DNA of 64,000 nt, from contig CM035233.1 of the NCBI GenBank assembly GCA_020226215.1, positions 8,866,001-8,930,000 of the forward strand. Direction: 5' to 3'. Shown one piece after another: positions 1-13,384 of the stretch. The notes beneath the pieces were generated by a model. That model was given only the letters and a program-made list of their open reading frames with translations, was not told the origin of the DNA and searched no databases. The stretch comes from Sindora glabra (taxonomy: Eukaryota; Streptophyta; Magnoliopsida; Fabales; Fabaceae). Each line of letters opens with the position of its first letter. The first letter of the stretch is position 1. Both the position numbers and the translations under genes were made by a program.

Positions 1-167
1 ACAATGATATATATTAATATGCGATATTGAAATCAAATTATGTGATTATAGATGATATATTAATGAGGTTAGCAAGAATAAAGTTGGGTTTGTCACAAAT
101 ATTATTATACCAAGAAGAATAAGGTTGAGTTTATGATGAATTAATATTGGGAGGTATAAGGTAACTG

Positions 168-168
<1 letters not shown>

Positions 169-220
<52 letters not shown>
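169..220. repeat. (AT)n microsatellite
   Basis: An uninterrupted run of about 25 AT dinucleotides in AT-rich DNA. It generates a meaningless Tyr/Ile-rich reading frame on the minus strand. A slippage-prone simple repeat with no sign of function. Confidence 0.95.
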
Positions 221-223
<3 letters not shown>

Positions 224-1880
224 TGTTATTGTAACTATTTTTGGTTTAAAGTTAAGGCAGTTGTGCCTTGTTATGTTAATGTACAGAAATAGAGTGTGAA
301 TATGAATGCATGAATGACTTGATTGTGATTGTGAGTGACAGACTTGATTAGTAGCTAAACGATCAAGAGATAAAGGTTCAATTATGAGTTTTTGTAAAGA
401 TCTTTGTGCTAAGGTTCTTAGTTTCCTTATATTGTATTTCATTGATTTTAATATTTGAATCTAAGTAGTTATACATTCATTAAATTTATCAAACTCATTC
501 TTTCTTTTAAACATTTTCAGCATTGAACTTTAGAATATCAAGTTGTATAATTTGAGCAGGAGTCGAAAGTAGTCCAAAGGAAGTTTGATAATTGAGATTT
601 TGAGGAGATTAGATTTAAGAATTAGAAATAGAAAATTTGTTGTTGATATTTTGGATATGTTGAATTGTTTATATGTTATGTGTTGTTGTCAAAACTATAT
701 TTTAAAGCAAGTTTAAAACTTATAGGGTGTGTGATCTTTGAGAAATATTCAAAAACAAGGGAAACCCTATTCATTTTTCATAATTTTTTTTAATAAAATA
801 GTATAAAATTAATGTAATTACTACTAAGGCTTGTGGAATGTAAATAGTGGTTTCTTAGCCAATCATGATCAAGTGATGGTAAGGACAATTAAACCAAAGA
901 ATGTTTGTGAATAGATAATTGGTAGAAATACTTATTATTGTTATTGAAAGAATTCAATAATATTACTAGGTAGAAAATTCATTACGAATTAATTAGGAAA
1001 AATGTGAAAAAAAATTAGAAATATTCAAAATCTAAGATTGATAGTATTTGGAAGTAACTTAGTGTAAATAACCCAAAGTGGCACAATTGAAAATTTGGAC
1101 ATATTTCCTGGGTTATGCATGGTCAGAAAAGAGAAGAAAGGGATTTGGCTTAGTTTAGGGGTTTTAGGGTAATTAGTATGCGAATTTCATAATTATTAAT
1201 AAATAGGAAAAAGATAATTGGAGGATCGACTTGTTTAGCAAGTAATGGATATTCTAACGAATTTAGAATAAGAATATCTTAAGCATATATGCTAAGATGA
1301 TAAGCTTAGGGAAGCATATTCTTGGAATATTAGAAGATAATGCAAGTTAGATGATGCAAGATGATGTCATTTGTTTGGAGGTTATTAAAAATTTTCCTTT
1401 AAATAGTGAGCATTAGTTCATTTCTTTTTCACACCAAAGTATATACAACTAGAATGGGAATCTAGAGAGAAGTGCAATCTTAAGAACTTTTGCTATTTTC
1501 TAGTGAGTGAGTGCTCTGAGGATTGGTTGAAGTTAGAAGCCCTATTAATCTTCTAGTAAAGGTAGAAGCTCACAAAATCCTATGAATTTATCTTCTATTC
1601 ATAGTTCTTTCTCTAAATTCTTCATTAATTCTATGTTATTTTGGATTCTAAACTTTGAATTTTAAGTGAAGAAATCAAGCATCACAAGCATTATTGAGTG
1701 GGTAGAAATTTGCTTCTTTTTTTGTTTTTAAGTTTTCATTCTTGATAATTTTTATGGGATGGACTTTTACACTATTCATAGTAAATTTACCCTCGTTAAT
1801 GTATTGGCTCACAATGTGCCATGTGGTAGAACTCTGATCAGTTTGGAGTTTCCTCAATTTTGCAAGGTGATCCTCCTCAT
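221..1880. other. AT-rich non-coding stretch, nothing recognised
   Basis: No reading frame with family resemblance, no splice-site pattern linking open frames, and no terminal repeats that I could pair. Only short low-complexity open frames occur. It may be the remains of old retrotransposon non-coding DNA, but I see no LTR ends, PBS or polypurine tract to support that. Confidence 0.5.
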
Positions 1881-1900
1881 CCCCCCTCTCTCTCTCTCTC
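1881..1900. repeat. Short C-run plus (CT)n microsatellite
   Basis: A run of C followed by about seven CT dinucleotides. A simple repeat; the Arg/Glu-rich open frames that overlap it on the minus strand are artefacts of it. Confidence 0.8.
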
Positions 1901-2149
1901 TTGTTGGTCCCTGATGAAAGAAGGTCAAAGAGGATAATAGCAAGCAAATCGACAAGGCAGTGTACTGTGGCGCTTGATCTATGATGGAGGCGCTCGATAT
2001 ATGATACAAATTTTTATGATTCTGAATTCTCTCTTTAGGATTTATCATTTTATTGTTATATTTAAAAAGGTGCAAATGCAATGTGATTCAAGATTTTTTA
2101 TACAAAAATTTGACTCACTTCTGCTTTTAAACTTTTATTTATCTCTCTT

Positions 2150-2150
2150 A

Positions 2151-2209
<59 letters not shown>
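2150..2209. repeat. (ATT)n microsatellite
   Basis: About twenty tandem ATT trinucleotides, uninterrupted. The overlapping plus-strand frame is a poly-isoleucine artefact. Confidence 0.95.
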
Positions 2210-4706
2210 GGGGATGTAGCTACTTCTTCTAAACAAAGAATTTACTTTAAGCAAGCAATGCAGTAATACTGCGTCAATTTCAACCTCGAAATTTGAGTAG
2301 AATTATATTTGATTGTTATTTTTGTCAATTATACTCTTTTTTCTCTTTTATTTTTTGGGTCCTCATTGAATGGTGATGGTATTGGTTAGATGTCTAATTT
2401 GAAAGCTTTGTTAATAAATGACATATTCAATTTTGAGAAATTTTTGTGACCACATTTTCTGCTATTTTATCAATTAGAGGTCTATAGATTCAATCGATTT
2501 ATTCCAAAGGAATTCCATTTTGCTCTAATTTTCATTAACCATTAATTCAGCCAAACTTTTGAGCAAGTGGTTGATAGTGGATGCTTTGCTTATATCGATT
2601 TAATTCCAATAAGGGAAAAATTATTGCTTTCAATTTGAATAATCAACAAATTTCGTTCCCATGACTAAAAAGAAAAGGAAATAAGAGATATTAATAATTT
2701 TGCCTAACCCGATTTAATCCAAAACCTAGGTCTTTTATTTAATACAAAATTTATATAAAGTAAATTACTCTTAAATTAAATCAAGTAAAAAATTAGTATT
2801 AAAATAAATATTAATTGTGCTTGGATAAGCCAATTTTCATTATTACTTTTGGCAAATTGGCATCTTATTTTTAACTTTAATTGAGGGGGAAAAATCAAGA
2901 TTAATAAATAACAATTGACATTAGAATTTGTTATTAAAATGCCTAAAATTATTTTCTGTCTATCATTTTATTGATATTAGAAAATAAACTTTTATTGATA
3001 ATTATGAATTATTGATAATGATAATATCTTAATAGTATCAGCAATTACTTACCAAATAAAAATTATACTATACTTTTTAAAAATTAATTCAATTAAAATT
3101 AAGTATGATTATTAAAAAAGAATTATTATCATTTAATAGTCCAATCCAAAATGTGTTGGGGTTGCGCCGTCTAGCCCAATATTAGATAGGATGTCATGGG
3201 ACTAAGTTGCAGATCAAACTCTTGCTAGGTTACCCATCATTTACCCCTCACACGTGAGTAAGTAGTGAGGCCAAATTATGTGGATAGCTTTCTGCCACCT
3301 GTTCAGGGCAAACTTGCTCCAAGCTTCTCTAAGGCATAGTAGCTTGGCTTGATATTTATAAATGAGATGTGTATGTACTTGTTAGTGTTGAGTTAAAGTC
3401 ATGAACATAAGGTGGATTATTTTGGGAAAAAAAAGATGTTTTCTTAAGGTTTCAAGAAAAGTCTACAAAATGTTAATTTTTTAAAAATGAATTGATTTTT
3501 ATTTTTTTTAGAAAGAGGGTTTTTGAAAAAAAATTTAGAAAAAAGAATGGTTTGTGGTAATGATTTCTTTTAAAGGCAAATTTTGTAAATATAATTTTAC
3601 ATGAAAATGGAAGAAAATTTTAGTAAGAAGACAAGAAATAGCTTACGATTTTTTTGGTCTAAAACAGGCAAAATTCTATTTCTATTTTCTTAAAAGATAT
3701 TACACTATGCTTTACTTTAAATTAAAGATGTTAGAATGCATGAATTGCAAGCTTTGAAATTAAAAATGGATTAGTTTTACCCTATAAAGGCTCTTAGGTT
3801 CTCTTCTTTTAAAGGGGAAATTTTTGTTTTTATGATAAAAATTAAGCAAAACTAAACTACATTCTAACATGAAGGTTTTAGAATAATTAAGTCAAAGTTT
3901 TTATGTAAAAATCACTTTAAATCATACATTATAAGTTTATGGGTTTTATGCAATTTCATGCAAGAAAAATTTATTTTTATAAGAAAAACTTGCTATACTA
4001 TTCTATTAATATTTATAAACAATTATATGGAGAGTATGTAGTAAGAATATGTTCAAAAATGTGTTTGAAAGCTTATGAAAAAATGAAGAAAAATTGTTTT
4101 TAAAACTATACTTTCAAATAGTAAAGTGTTCCTATAAATCGATTTTTACTATTAAAGTATTTTAGTGACTTGTGTAACTTGTTTATGGTTAAATATTATT
4201 TATAAATGATGTTTAATGTCTTAAAGACATGACTGGAAATTTTTTTAATAAAAGTTATATTAAAAAAATGATTTTCCATGAAAAGTGTTACTTTCTTTGA
4301 TGGAATTTGATAATTAATTGAAATAGTAAGTAGTGTAATATATTTTGAGCATGAAAAGGGTTTGAAATATTATTTAAATTTTTATTTTAAATTCTAGAAA
4401 TTTTTAGAAAATCTAAAGAAAAGATGGCATTTAAATTGATATTTACAAGTTTGGAAATGTTTGTTAAAATCTAGTATGGGTTTGTGATTGTTTTCTTAAC
4501 TTTTAAATGAATGTTATATGATGAAAATAAGCAGTTTTACTACTACAGGGTAGCATGTTTAAATGCTTGATTTGTTAAGGAAAAATAGCTACCCTACTGG
4601 TTAGAATTATATGCAGTGCATAGGATTAAAACTACTTGAAAATAAAAGTTACGAAACTTGAAAAAATTCAAGTTATAACTTCTTGATTTTTATGGTAAAA
4701 ATTGAA

Positions 4707-4757
<51 letters not shown>

Positions 4758-7700
4758 TTTTGATTGATTGATAACACATTATTGCTTACAATAATTAGCT
4801 TAAAAGTATTCTATGAAAAAAATGGTCATGTTCCATATGTTTCATAGTGAAATCATAAAATCTACTGTATGATTAGTGCATGAATTGTGACATGACTTAT
4901 TTTGTAAATTGAATATACACTAATGAGGTAATGTGTAAGGATATTTATGAATGAGAGTGAATACTTGCATGGATATATAACTTGGTAATCTAGCATTGAA
5001 AAATGGAAGCTTAAATGCTTTGTTTGTTCACTAGTAGGGTGATAAGGTAACTGTGACCCTCTTTATTGCTAGATTATACTATATATTATATTATATGATG
5101 ATTATGACTAATGGATAATGGATAACATTTTGACCTTACCCTAATAATTTGTCTCAAGGCTATAAAAGTCTATTTTCATTTATATAAGTCAAAAAATTAC
5201 AAACTTGTATTTATTGAAATAGTGTTAGAAGCTTAAAATGCTATCTTCACTATACATGAATTTGATAATAATGTCATGAAATTCCTCCTAATTTGTCTAT
5301 GATTGACTAATTAAATTAATGACTTAGAGATTTATATTAGGTTCATGTGTAGTTTCCTTGTTAATTATTAAGTTGACAACTGTAAGGAATAATCCCTACT
5401 ATGCTAGAGTGATTCAATTATGGGGTTTGAATGCCATATATGATATTATTGGTTTGAATATTATATGTAACATTGTGACACAATTACGTGATATGAGACA
5501 TTATGGAGAGGTTTAGGGATTAGCCTTATGCCTTGAATTTCAAGTCACACGAAAGGATAAATAAGATAAGATTGATCTTAAAAGGATAAGTTTGGGATAC
5601 ATATGGGATAAAGTTGGCCTAGAGTAATAAGGAGAAATATATTTATAGTATGTTGATGATTCAATCATTTGATTAAACTATATTTTGTCCAAGTGTTACT
5701 AATGTAGTGTACAAAATTGCTTAATGAGAAATATTTTCTAGTAAGAAAATATTTTATATATTATCATGTATATAAATATTCTCTTGATTTAAATTGATTA
5801 GAAAATTAGTATGATAATTATTCATTAAGTAATTCATTACTTATTCTACATATGGATATATTTTTTAGAGTTTCTCTAAAATTGTTGAGATCAGGTAGCA
5901 CATATAACTACTTATGGATGGCAATGTAATAATGTTTAGGCCACCTATGTTCTAGCTATTAAGGATATTTTACTATGGCTAACATGTTATGATATAACCT
6001 AATTACAAATGTATAATTATTTATGCGATGCATATTTTAGGTTGCTTTCATATCACATATTAATTACTTTAGTTATCTCATAGTTTTACCAAAGGATTGG
6101 TTTGATGATAAATAAAGGAAATTTTGTGATTTTACAAAGGAAAAAGGAAGGAAAAAATGATTTTTGGTATTCAAGATATTCTGAGGAAAAGGTAATTGAT
6201 TTATAAAAGTGGTTTTATATGCCTTGTAGTTTTAGGGGGAAAATGTTAAAATATAGTTACCATTTTTTTATTTTTTGAAAGAACTTACTAAATGGTTTTC
6301 AAAAGAATATTTTGAAGGGAAAATATTTTTAACTTAATTTTAAAAACAAGAAATCTACATTCAATTTTTTACAGAAAGCATTTTATCTCTAAAGTGTTTT
6401 ATTAACATAATAGGACCTTTAATTATTTTTTTTAGTTTTTCAAACTTGATCTTATTCTATTATATTGATTTCATTGTTTGAACTTTTGAAATAAGTATAG
6501 TACTTAGCTTTTAGATATCTTCAAAAATTATCTTCCTAATTTTTGAAGAATTTTAAAAAAAGTATTTCAAACAAGTCTTGTAAGTTTATTTTTAGACTAT
6601 TTTTACAAAAAGTCTTTTAAGATTTTATCTTTTTTTACAAGTAGTTTTTTGAAAATCTATTTGTTTAAGATATCAGTTATTTTTTTTATGAAAAGTTATT
6701 TTTCTAAAAGTACTTCACTAGTATTTCCATTTTTTTAAAGTCATTATGTTTCAACTATTTCCTATTTAGAGAAGTAAATTTCTTCTATTTTGACTTGAAT
6801 TTTAACTCCAAAAGAAGTTATTGTTTATGAAATATTCAAAATTTCCTTAAAAAAAAGAGATTTTCAATATTTTGGATTTTCAAATGAAAATTTAACTAAC
6901 ACTATTTATCTATAGATGGGGTTTTGATACCATTTATTTTTAAGAAAATGTATTTTAAAAACTAAATCTCATCAATTGTGAAAAATTATTTTTCAATTTG
7001 CTGGAGCATATGCATAGTTATTTCCAAAACAAATTAAAGTTTTTAAGAAAATAATTGGCTCTATAAAATAAAATGGTTTAAAAAGGCTTGTAAGTATATT
7101 CAATTTATATCTTTATGCTAATCATGATGATCTTAAATTAAGTTATGACATAGTCATGTCCTTTTTAATTGTAGGGCTTCTAGTACCTTTTCTTTTTGAC
7201 CATTTTTATCAGAATCAATTGAATCCATATCAATTTTGTTTAAAGTGTTTTAATAAAATTAACACAAACATTTAACTTATGTACTAAGCAACATCTAATA
7301 AATAACTTATTACTTACATTTGATAATTTAAATAAGAAGGAATAATTGTACATTATTTTATCATATTTGCTTTGATCATTTACCCACTATAAATTGATAT
7401 TTTCAAAAATAGTATCTAAGTAATAAGGCCATGTCAATGTAAAAAGTTGCACTAAAAACATAACATCTAAATAAAAATGATATTTAAAAATAATTATGAG
7501 CACAAAACAAGGCATGTATTTAGATACATCAACTCTTTATATTGAATAATGCTTCTAAAATATATAACTAGTAATTGAGGAATGACTTTAAAGTATAAAA
7601 ATGAAAGTTTTTCAACAATAAACAACAATGCCATGTATGTAACACCAGAAAGTATAATAAAAACACAAAATGCTCACAAAGCATAAAGGAAGCATAAAAA

Positions 7701-9850
7701 ATATTTTAAATAGATAAGAATAAATGATCAAAGATTGTTAAAGGTAGATACCATACAATTACCGAATAAATGCGAAGAAAATCAAGTAAAGAGCAAATTG
7801 TTGTACAATACAAGTTTGATTGTTATTTTAAAAGATAGAAATAACATATATGCCGATGAGATACCATAATTCATAATATTATTAACAAAAGCTATGGACT
7901 TTTATGGTCATCACCCTCATTTAGTTATTATGCACAAGGTATTATTTTTCCTTTTATAATGGTCTAATAATCCCAAGATCTAATTTCTATGAAAATAGTT
8001 CCAATAGATTAAAACTAAAAGTGAGTACATTTTAAATTTCATTGAAAAAGATGATTTATAATTTTATCAAATTTTGAGGTAATGAAAATTTACTATAAAT
8101 TCAAATAGCATTCTTCACTCTTATAATACTATTGAACAAACATTTCCATAATGTAATGTTCCATTGAAATCATTTTTTGATAGATGATACATACATTGTA
8201 ATTTAAAAATAAGACCTATAAAAATGAATTATAATATTAGATCATTATAATTCCCAAAATCTTATTATAATTCTAACATATATCCTCATAAAATATTATA
8301 TTTAAGTTTTGTGTCAATAAAAGCATTTTGCTCTAGGAATTTTTTACTGTGGACACCATTTATGGTTAGGTTAATGAAATTTGAATCACCCTAGAGATTA
8401 AAGGATTTTTTAAGGAAAAAGTTGGAAAGATGGTTCAAAGGTCACTAAAATTGAATATTAAGAACCAACAAAATAAAGAAAGGATTTAGAAGAAGGTTGA
8501 CCTTAAAAAACATAATATTGAACTTAAAAAGACCTTTAAAATTGACAAAAAAAGTCATACTCTCGACTTTTAAGTGCAAGTAATGAAAAATTGGAATGAT
8601 TAGGAAGGAGTGACATATGATCATTAGGAGAGAATTGATGAACTTAATGCTTTCAAGGTTACATGATGGATACCTTAAGAAATGTGAGAATTGAATTGAT
8701 CAACTTGTTGCTTTAAAAATTATTTTTGATATCATGCAAGGGATGCCTTGAAAAATATGAAAATTAATAATCTCTATTGCCAATGGACCACAACCTTCTA
8801 GTTTATCTTCATACTTCATTATTATAAATAAAAAAAATACTTTATTAAAATGTACTATTAATTTATTCATAAAATATATATCTTAATAATTTAATGTAAA
8901 TTTAAATATTTTAAAATTATATATCTTAAATAAAATATCATAATATTTTTATATATGTGATGTTATTGATTCTCATCTAAAAAAAATAAAATTAAGTCCA
9001 ACCACTTCTATTAATTTTACATTCTTACTTTAGTATTATATAAAAATTAAATTTAAAAATAAATTTAACAATACTACTTAATTTTTTTAAAATAATCTTA
9101 ACTAAATTATTTTCAATATTGGTATTGTTAATTAAAGAGATTTTCTAGCATGTGAGTTATATATTATATAAAATTCTTATAATACATTAATCTCTTGAAA
9201 TGAAGTGAAAAGATTTGAAAGCTTTATATGGCAATATGAATATATTATTTTAGTTGAAAAGCTCTATTTTGATACATTCAAGCGTAATTTGATTAGTAGA
9301 TTCCTAATTAATTAACATGAAAGAAAAAATAGATATGTTTTCCTATTTAAAATATCTTTTATTTTATTGTAATATTAATTTTGAATTAAATAAATTTTAT
9401 TTAATGTATACTAATATTAAAATATGTGGTCATTTATATTTAATTTTATGAATTTCAATTTTAACGAATATAATATTAAGAAAATGATTATTTATATCAT
9501 CCAAAACAATAAAAAAAGTAAAATTTTAAAAGAGAGTAAAAATATAGTTTAAAATTCCTAATAGAATAAATTTATTTTGAAATGATGAGGGCAAATACAA
9601 TATAATCGTAAAAAAAATATTAGTAAAAATAATAAGATACAAAATAATAATAATTTAAATAAATAAGTAGGTCAGTTTAACTATACATCATAAGTTTTGA
9701 ATTATTCATGATTTATTTATAATTTTATATTAGATTATTAATTAATTAATTAATAATAATTTATCTATTTTTAATTTAATTTAAATCACATATAATATTT
9801 CTTGAAGATTGTGCCATCTACAGTACCTTGGATTTATTTGCAGGGCCTTG
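2210..9850. other. Long AT-rich gene desert
   Basis: I found no coding exon, RNA gene or paired terminal repeat here. Small local features only: a more balanced-composition patch at about 3150-3360 that is not recognisably coding, an (AT)n tract at 4709-4752, and an imperfect direct duplication of roughly 80 bp near 8620-8770 in which 'gaattgat(g/c)aactt' recurs. Very AT-rich segments around 8820-9780 contain nothing else that I can name. Confidence 0.5.
4709..4752. repeat. (AT)n microsatellite
   Basis: About 22 uninterrupted AT dinucleotides. Confidence 0.95.
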
Positions 9851-10412
9851 CATATGTGTGTCAAGAACTTCTACTTTTAAAAAAAGACAAAAAATATTTA
9901 AATATTGTTCTTTATTTAATGATACTTTTTATAAAAGATTATTTATCAACAATAATTTGTTCGTACGCTTATAAGTTAAAAGACACTTGTAGGTTTTAAT
10001 CGTGAAAATTTTGGTGGGCCGAAAGAGGCTTATCAATATGGGGCTTTCCCAAAAAAAAAAAATGGGGCTTGCCCTTTATTTTGTAAGAATTAATATATCA
10101 TAGCCAGTTAATCCCAAGTCAAGTCAATATCTCGATGTGGATCATCAATTTGCTGGAAGACTTTCGTGACTCTGCAATTTCATAGGTTGTTGGAGCAAGA
10201 AAAAGAAAACCCTAACAACGAGCAGAGTAGAGTGCCGGTTTCATTCATTTGCAAGACCAAGACTTTTGGGTTTCAAGCCCCTCGAAAGGGTGAGGAAGAA
10301 AAGGAAAACATTTTATTCAAAATTTGATGTTCTCTATTCTTGTCGGTCAATATTAAAGAGATAAAAATATAATTTTTATTTAAAAATCTATTTTTTTTAA
10401 GACTCACAATTC

Positions 10413-10459
<47 letters not shown>

Positions 10460-13384
10460 GAAAATTTTCCAATCCATTTCTTAATGTAAAATTAACAGTA
10501 CTATCACGTGACAGTTGCATAAATAATAGTCATCATTCTTTTTCATCATAAATTTTATTTAATCAACATGATAATTTGTATAATTAATTTTATATTTGTT
10601 TATTTTATATAAAATATTCTATGAAAAAATAAAATATATATTCACAAATTAAAAATTAAAATACATAGATTCCATAAATGTAGAATTTCTTTTTTTTTTA
10701 ATTCCTTTCTCATTATCTTTATTTAGAATTTTTTTCAATTTGAAAATCATTTTAAAAATTTTAAAGGAGATAAAAATAACCCGTTGCCTATAAAAAAAAA
10801 AAAGAATTATGGTTGAAATGTAGTTTTCATCCTCTAAAATATAAGAACAAATATATCAAACCCTTCATTTAATAATCGATTTTTTTTAATTAAGATCAAT
10901 ATATTGCTTTATTTTAAAATCAGAATATATTATTAATTTCTTTGAAATTTTATAATAATTTGTGGATTGTCTTAAAATCGCTTATTGGATCGCCCTTCGA
11001 TGTTTTAACTGTGAAATTTTTTTTTCAAATTTTTCTTAAAAAAATCATATATAGCACCTAGATATTAAAATATTTTAAAAAATTCAATAAAGTGAGTTTT
11101 ATCTACTAAAATATTGACCTCTAACTCGATTTGGTGATATGGACGAGCAAAAAGAGCCAATTTCAACTTCTCATTAATTTTCATGATAGCCAACTTGAAA
11201 AGAAAAGTCGTTAAAAGAAACGCACTTAGATACACAATTATTTCATTAATGTTATACGCATAAAAAATAATATTTAAAATTGAACATCAAATATAAATTA
11301 AAGGTTGTTGTTAAATAAAAGATGACAACACAAGTTTCTAAAAATTATTTAATAAAATAAAATTTCGGAATTTAATTTTGTATTTCATTTTTAATATCTA
11401 TAGCATTTTTTGCACTTATTATACTACAAAAACTCTATAAAATGTTTGTGTTTTATATAATGATATTTTTAAAATTTATTTATTAACAATAAATTTTTCC
11501 AAGCTTATATTCTAAAACACCTCCAGGCTTTAACCCTTAAAATTTGGGGGTGGGGAAAGAAAGCTTCTCACATGGAAGGATTCATATAACCAATTAGTCA
11601 CAAGCAAGTAAAGTCTATGCCGCAACATGGAATGTTATTTTTCTACAAGACTTATCATGTTTTTGCCGTTACATAGGTGGTTGGAGCAAGGAAAATAAAG
11701 CTTATAAGATAGTGGGTCCGCATTTCGTTCGTGGGTAAGTAATATTTTTCTCCAATCTCCACTCAGGGATTACTCATAAATTCACTAATTGATTCTGAAA
11801 CTTTTTTCAAAACTTGTTTGATTGTGATTTAAAATTTTTTCATAAACAATTATATGTTTATAATTCAGACGTGAAAGCAGAAGATGGATTGCCATGCTTT
11901 ATTCTTTTATCAGATTTTTTAATATTTTTTTATAATAATAAAGGTGACAAAATTATTAAACTGATTAAACACTAAAGAACCTAGAATTAAATTTAAAATG
12001 TAAAGAAAAAAATTGTTAGAAATTATAAATATTAGTTGAATCAAAGCTTTTGAATAAAAAATTTAATGAAAAAAATGTTAACTTTTCTTTTCAAATTAAT
12101 TGATATTCAATGTGATTTTTCTAAAAAAATATTATTATTAATTATTATAAAAAAAAAAAGTTGCCTGAAACATATGCGGCTTCACGGGTAATGACATGTG
12201 AATTAATCATCTGAACATAGCTCAGACCTCAGAACAGCCATGCGCAACGGAAGGAAATGCTAAAAAGACAGTCCTGCTCCGTTAATTCCTGAGTCCATCT
12301 AATAAATTTTTCGCTATTTCTTTCTTTGTTTTTTTTTTTTGGTTCATTACAGTCCCAGAGCAGAAGTTGATTAATCAGCCATATTAATTCCTAATTATGC
12401 CCCAATTTTTCAATACCATCTGGTCTTCCATGCCTTTGATGTAGATGAAGAATTTGCAAAAGAAGCTGCTTCTGGTATTATTCATGAAGATAATATATAG
12501 TTGAATATATAATTGTACAAGATTCTAAAAAATTCTAACCTAACTCTGATGAAACGTGTTGGGAATAAAGATAATACAAATTAAAAGATAAATATATAAT
12601 TTTCTATCGAAATAATTCAGGAATCTCTCATATATGTTAATCTTAATAAAAAATAAAGAGATAAATTTTAACTTCTTACTCTATAGATTAAAACAAATAA
12701 TAACAATTTAAATTTTTTTAAGTTGATGCATTGAACTCTTGCTTAATGCATGAAATGATAATTTATCACACCCTATCTCGTTGACGAAGAAGGTTCAAAT
12801 GCAGTCCACGCGGAAAAAACATGAAAGGATAAAATAAAAACGGGGTAATGGATGGGATTTTATATTAAAAATTGTTAGGAATTTTCATAAAATTTTAATA
12901 TAAAAGTTATACTTTTCCATGTTTTGTAAGATTTTCGCTCAAGCCGCAGTAGTTGATTTTTTTTTTTAATTTTTATCTTTTTTATATCCCAAGTTCCATT
13001 CCATTTTTGTGAGGTTAGTGACTTTGTTATTCTTTTTATTAAACAAAATTCCAATCTTTTTAGAAAAAGTTAAAAATATATATAATTTTTCGCAAAACTT
13101 AAAAAAATACATATATATTTTCTCCAATACCTACCAAAATATAACCCCGCCCAGTGCCCGTGGAAGGTAGCCCAGCAAATCGATGTCACGAGTCAAGCGG
13201 CCCATGGTGTGGAATATTATTTTGCTCCAACGACTTTAAAGCCGTATGGTTTAATCAAGGGGAGGAAAAAAATTATTAAGAAAATATAAAAAATAAAAAT
13301 AAGATGAATATTTTATAATTATTCATTTTACTTAGTTCGTAGAAATCAATTTGCTATAATTGGGCTCGTTAACATTTGGTATAC
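9850..13384. repeat. Large dispersed/tandem unit, copy R1, first part
   Basis: The first readable copy of a non-coding unit that recurs at about 18.8-22.3 kb (R2), 22.35-24.98 kb (R3) and 38.2-52.5 kb (R4). Shared landmarks in order are: 'caagaccaagacttttggg' (10251); a block after 'ccaatccatttcttaatg' (10465); 'cgcttattggatcg' (10979); a G-run block 'aaaatttgggggtgggg' (11530); 'gcatttcgttcgtgggtaag' (11721); 'ctgagtccatctaataaa' (12290); 'taccatctggtcttcc' (12413); and 'cgctcaagccgcagtag' (12936). Bases 9850-10200 resemble the later 11400-11720 block, so the unit is itself built of older internal duplications. I see no coding capacity and cannot assign a TE family. Confidence 0.75.
10415..10457. 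repeat. (AT)n microsatellite inside R1
   Basis: About 21 AT dinucleotides. The matching position in R2 and R3 lacks the expansion, so it arose after the copies separated. Confidence 0.9.

Noticed and set aside
131..442. 103-residue minus-strand frame rich in Tyr and Ile
   Set aside because: Artefact of the (AT)n microsatellite.
9802..9999. Possible small gene fragment ('VPWIYLQGLAYVCQEL')
   Set aside because: Start region looks slightly coding, but most of the frame falls in sequence homologous to the non-coding repeat unit, and I could not match it to a family.
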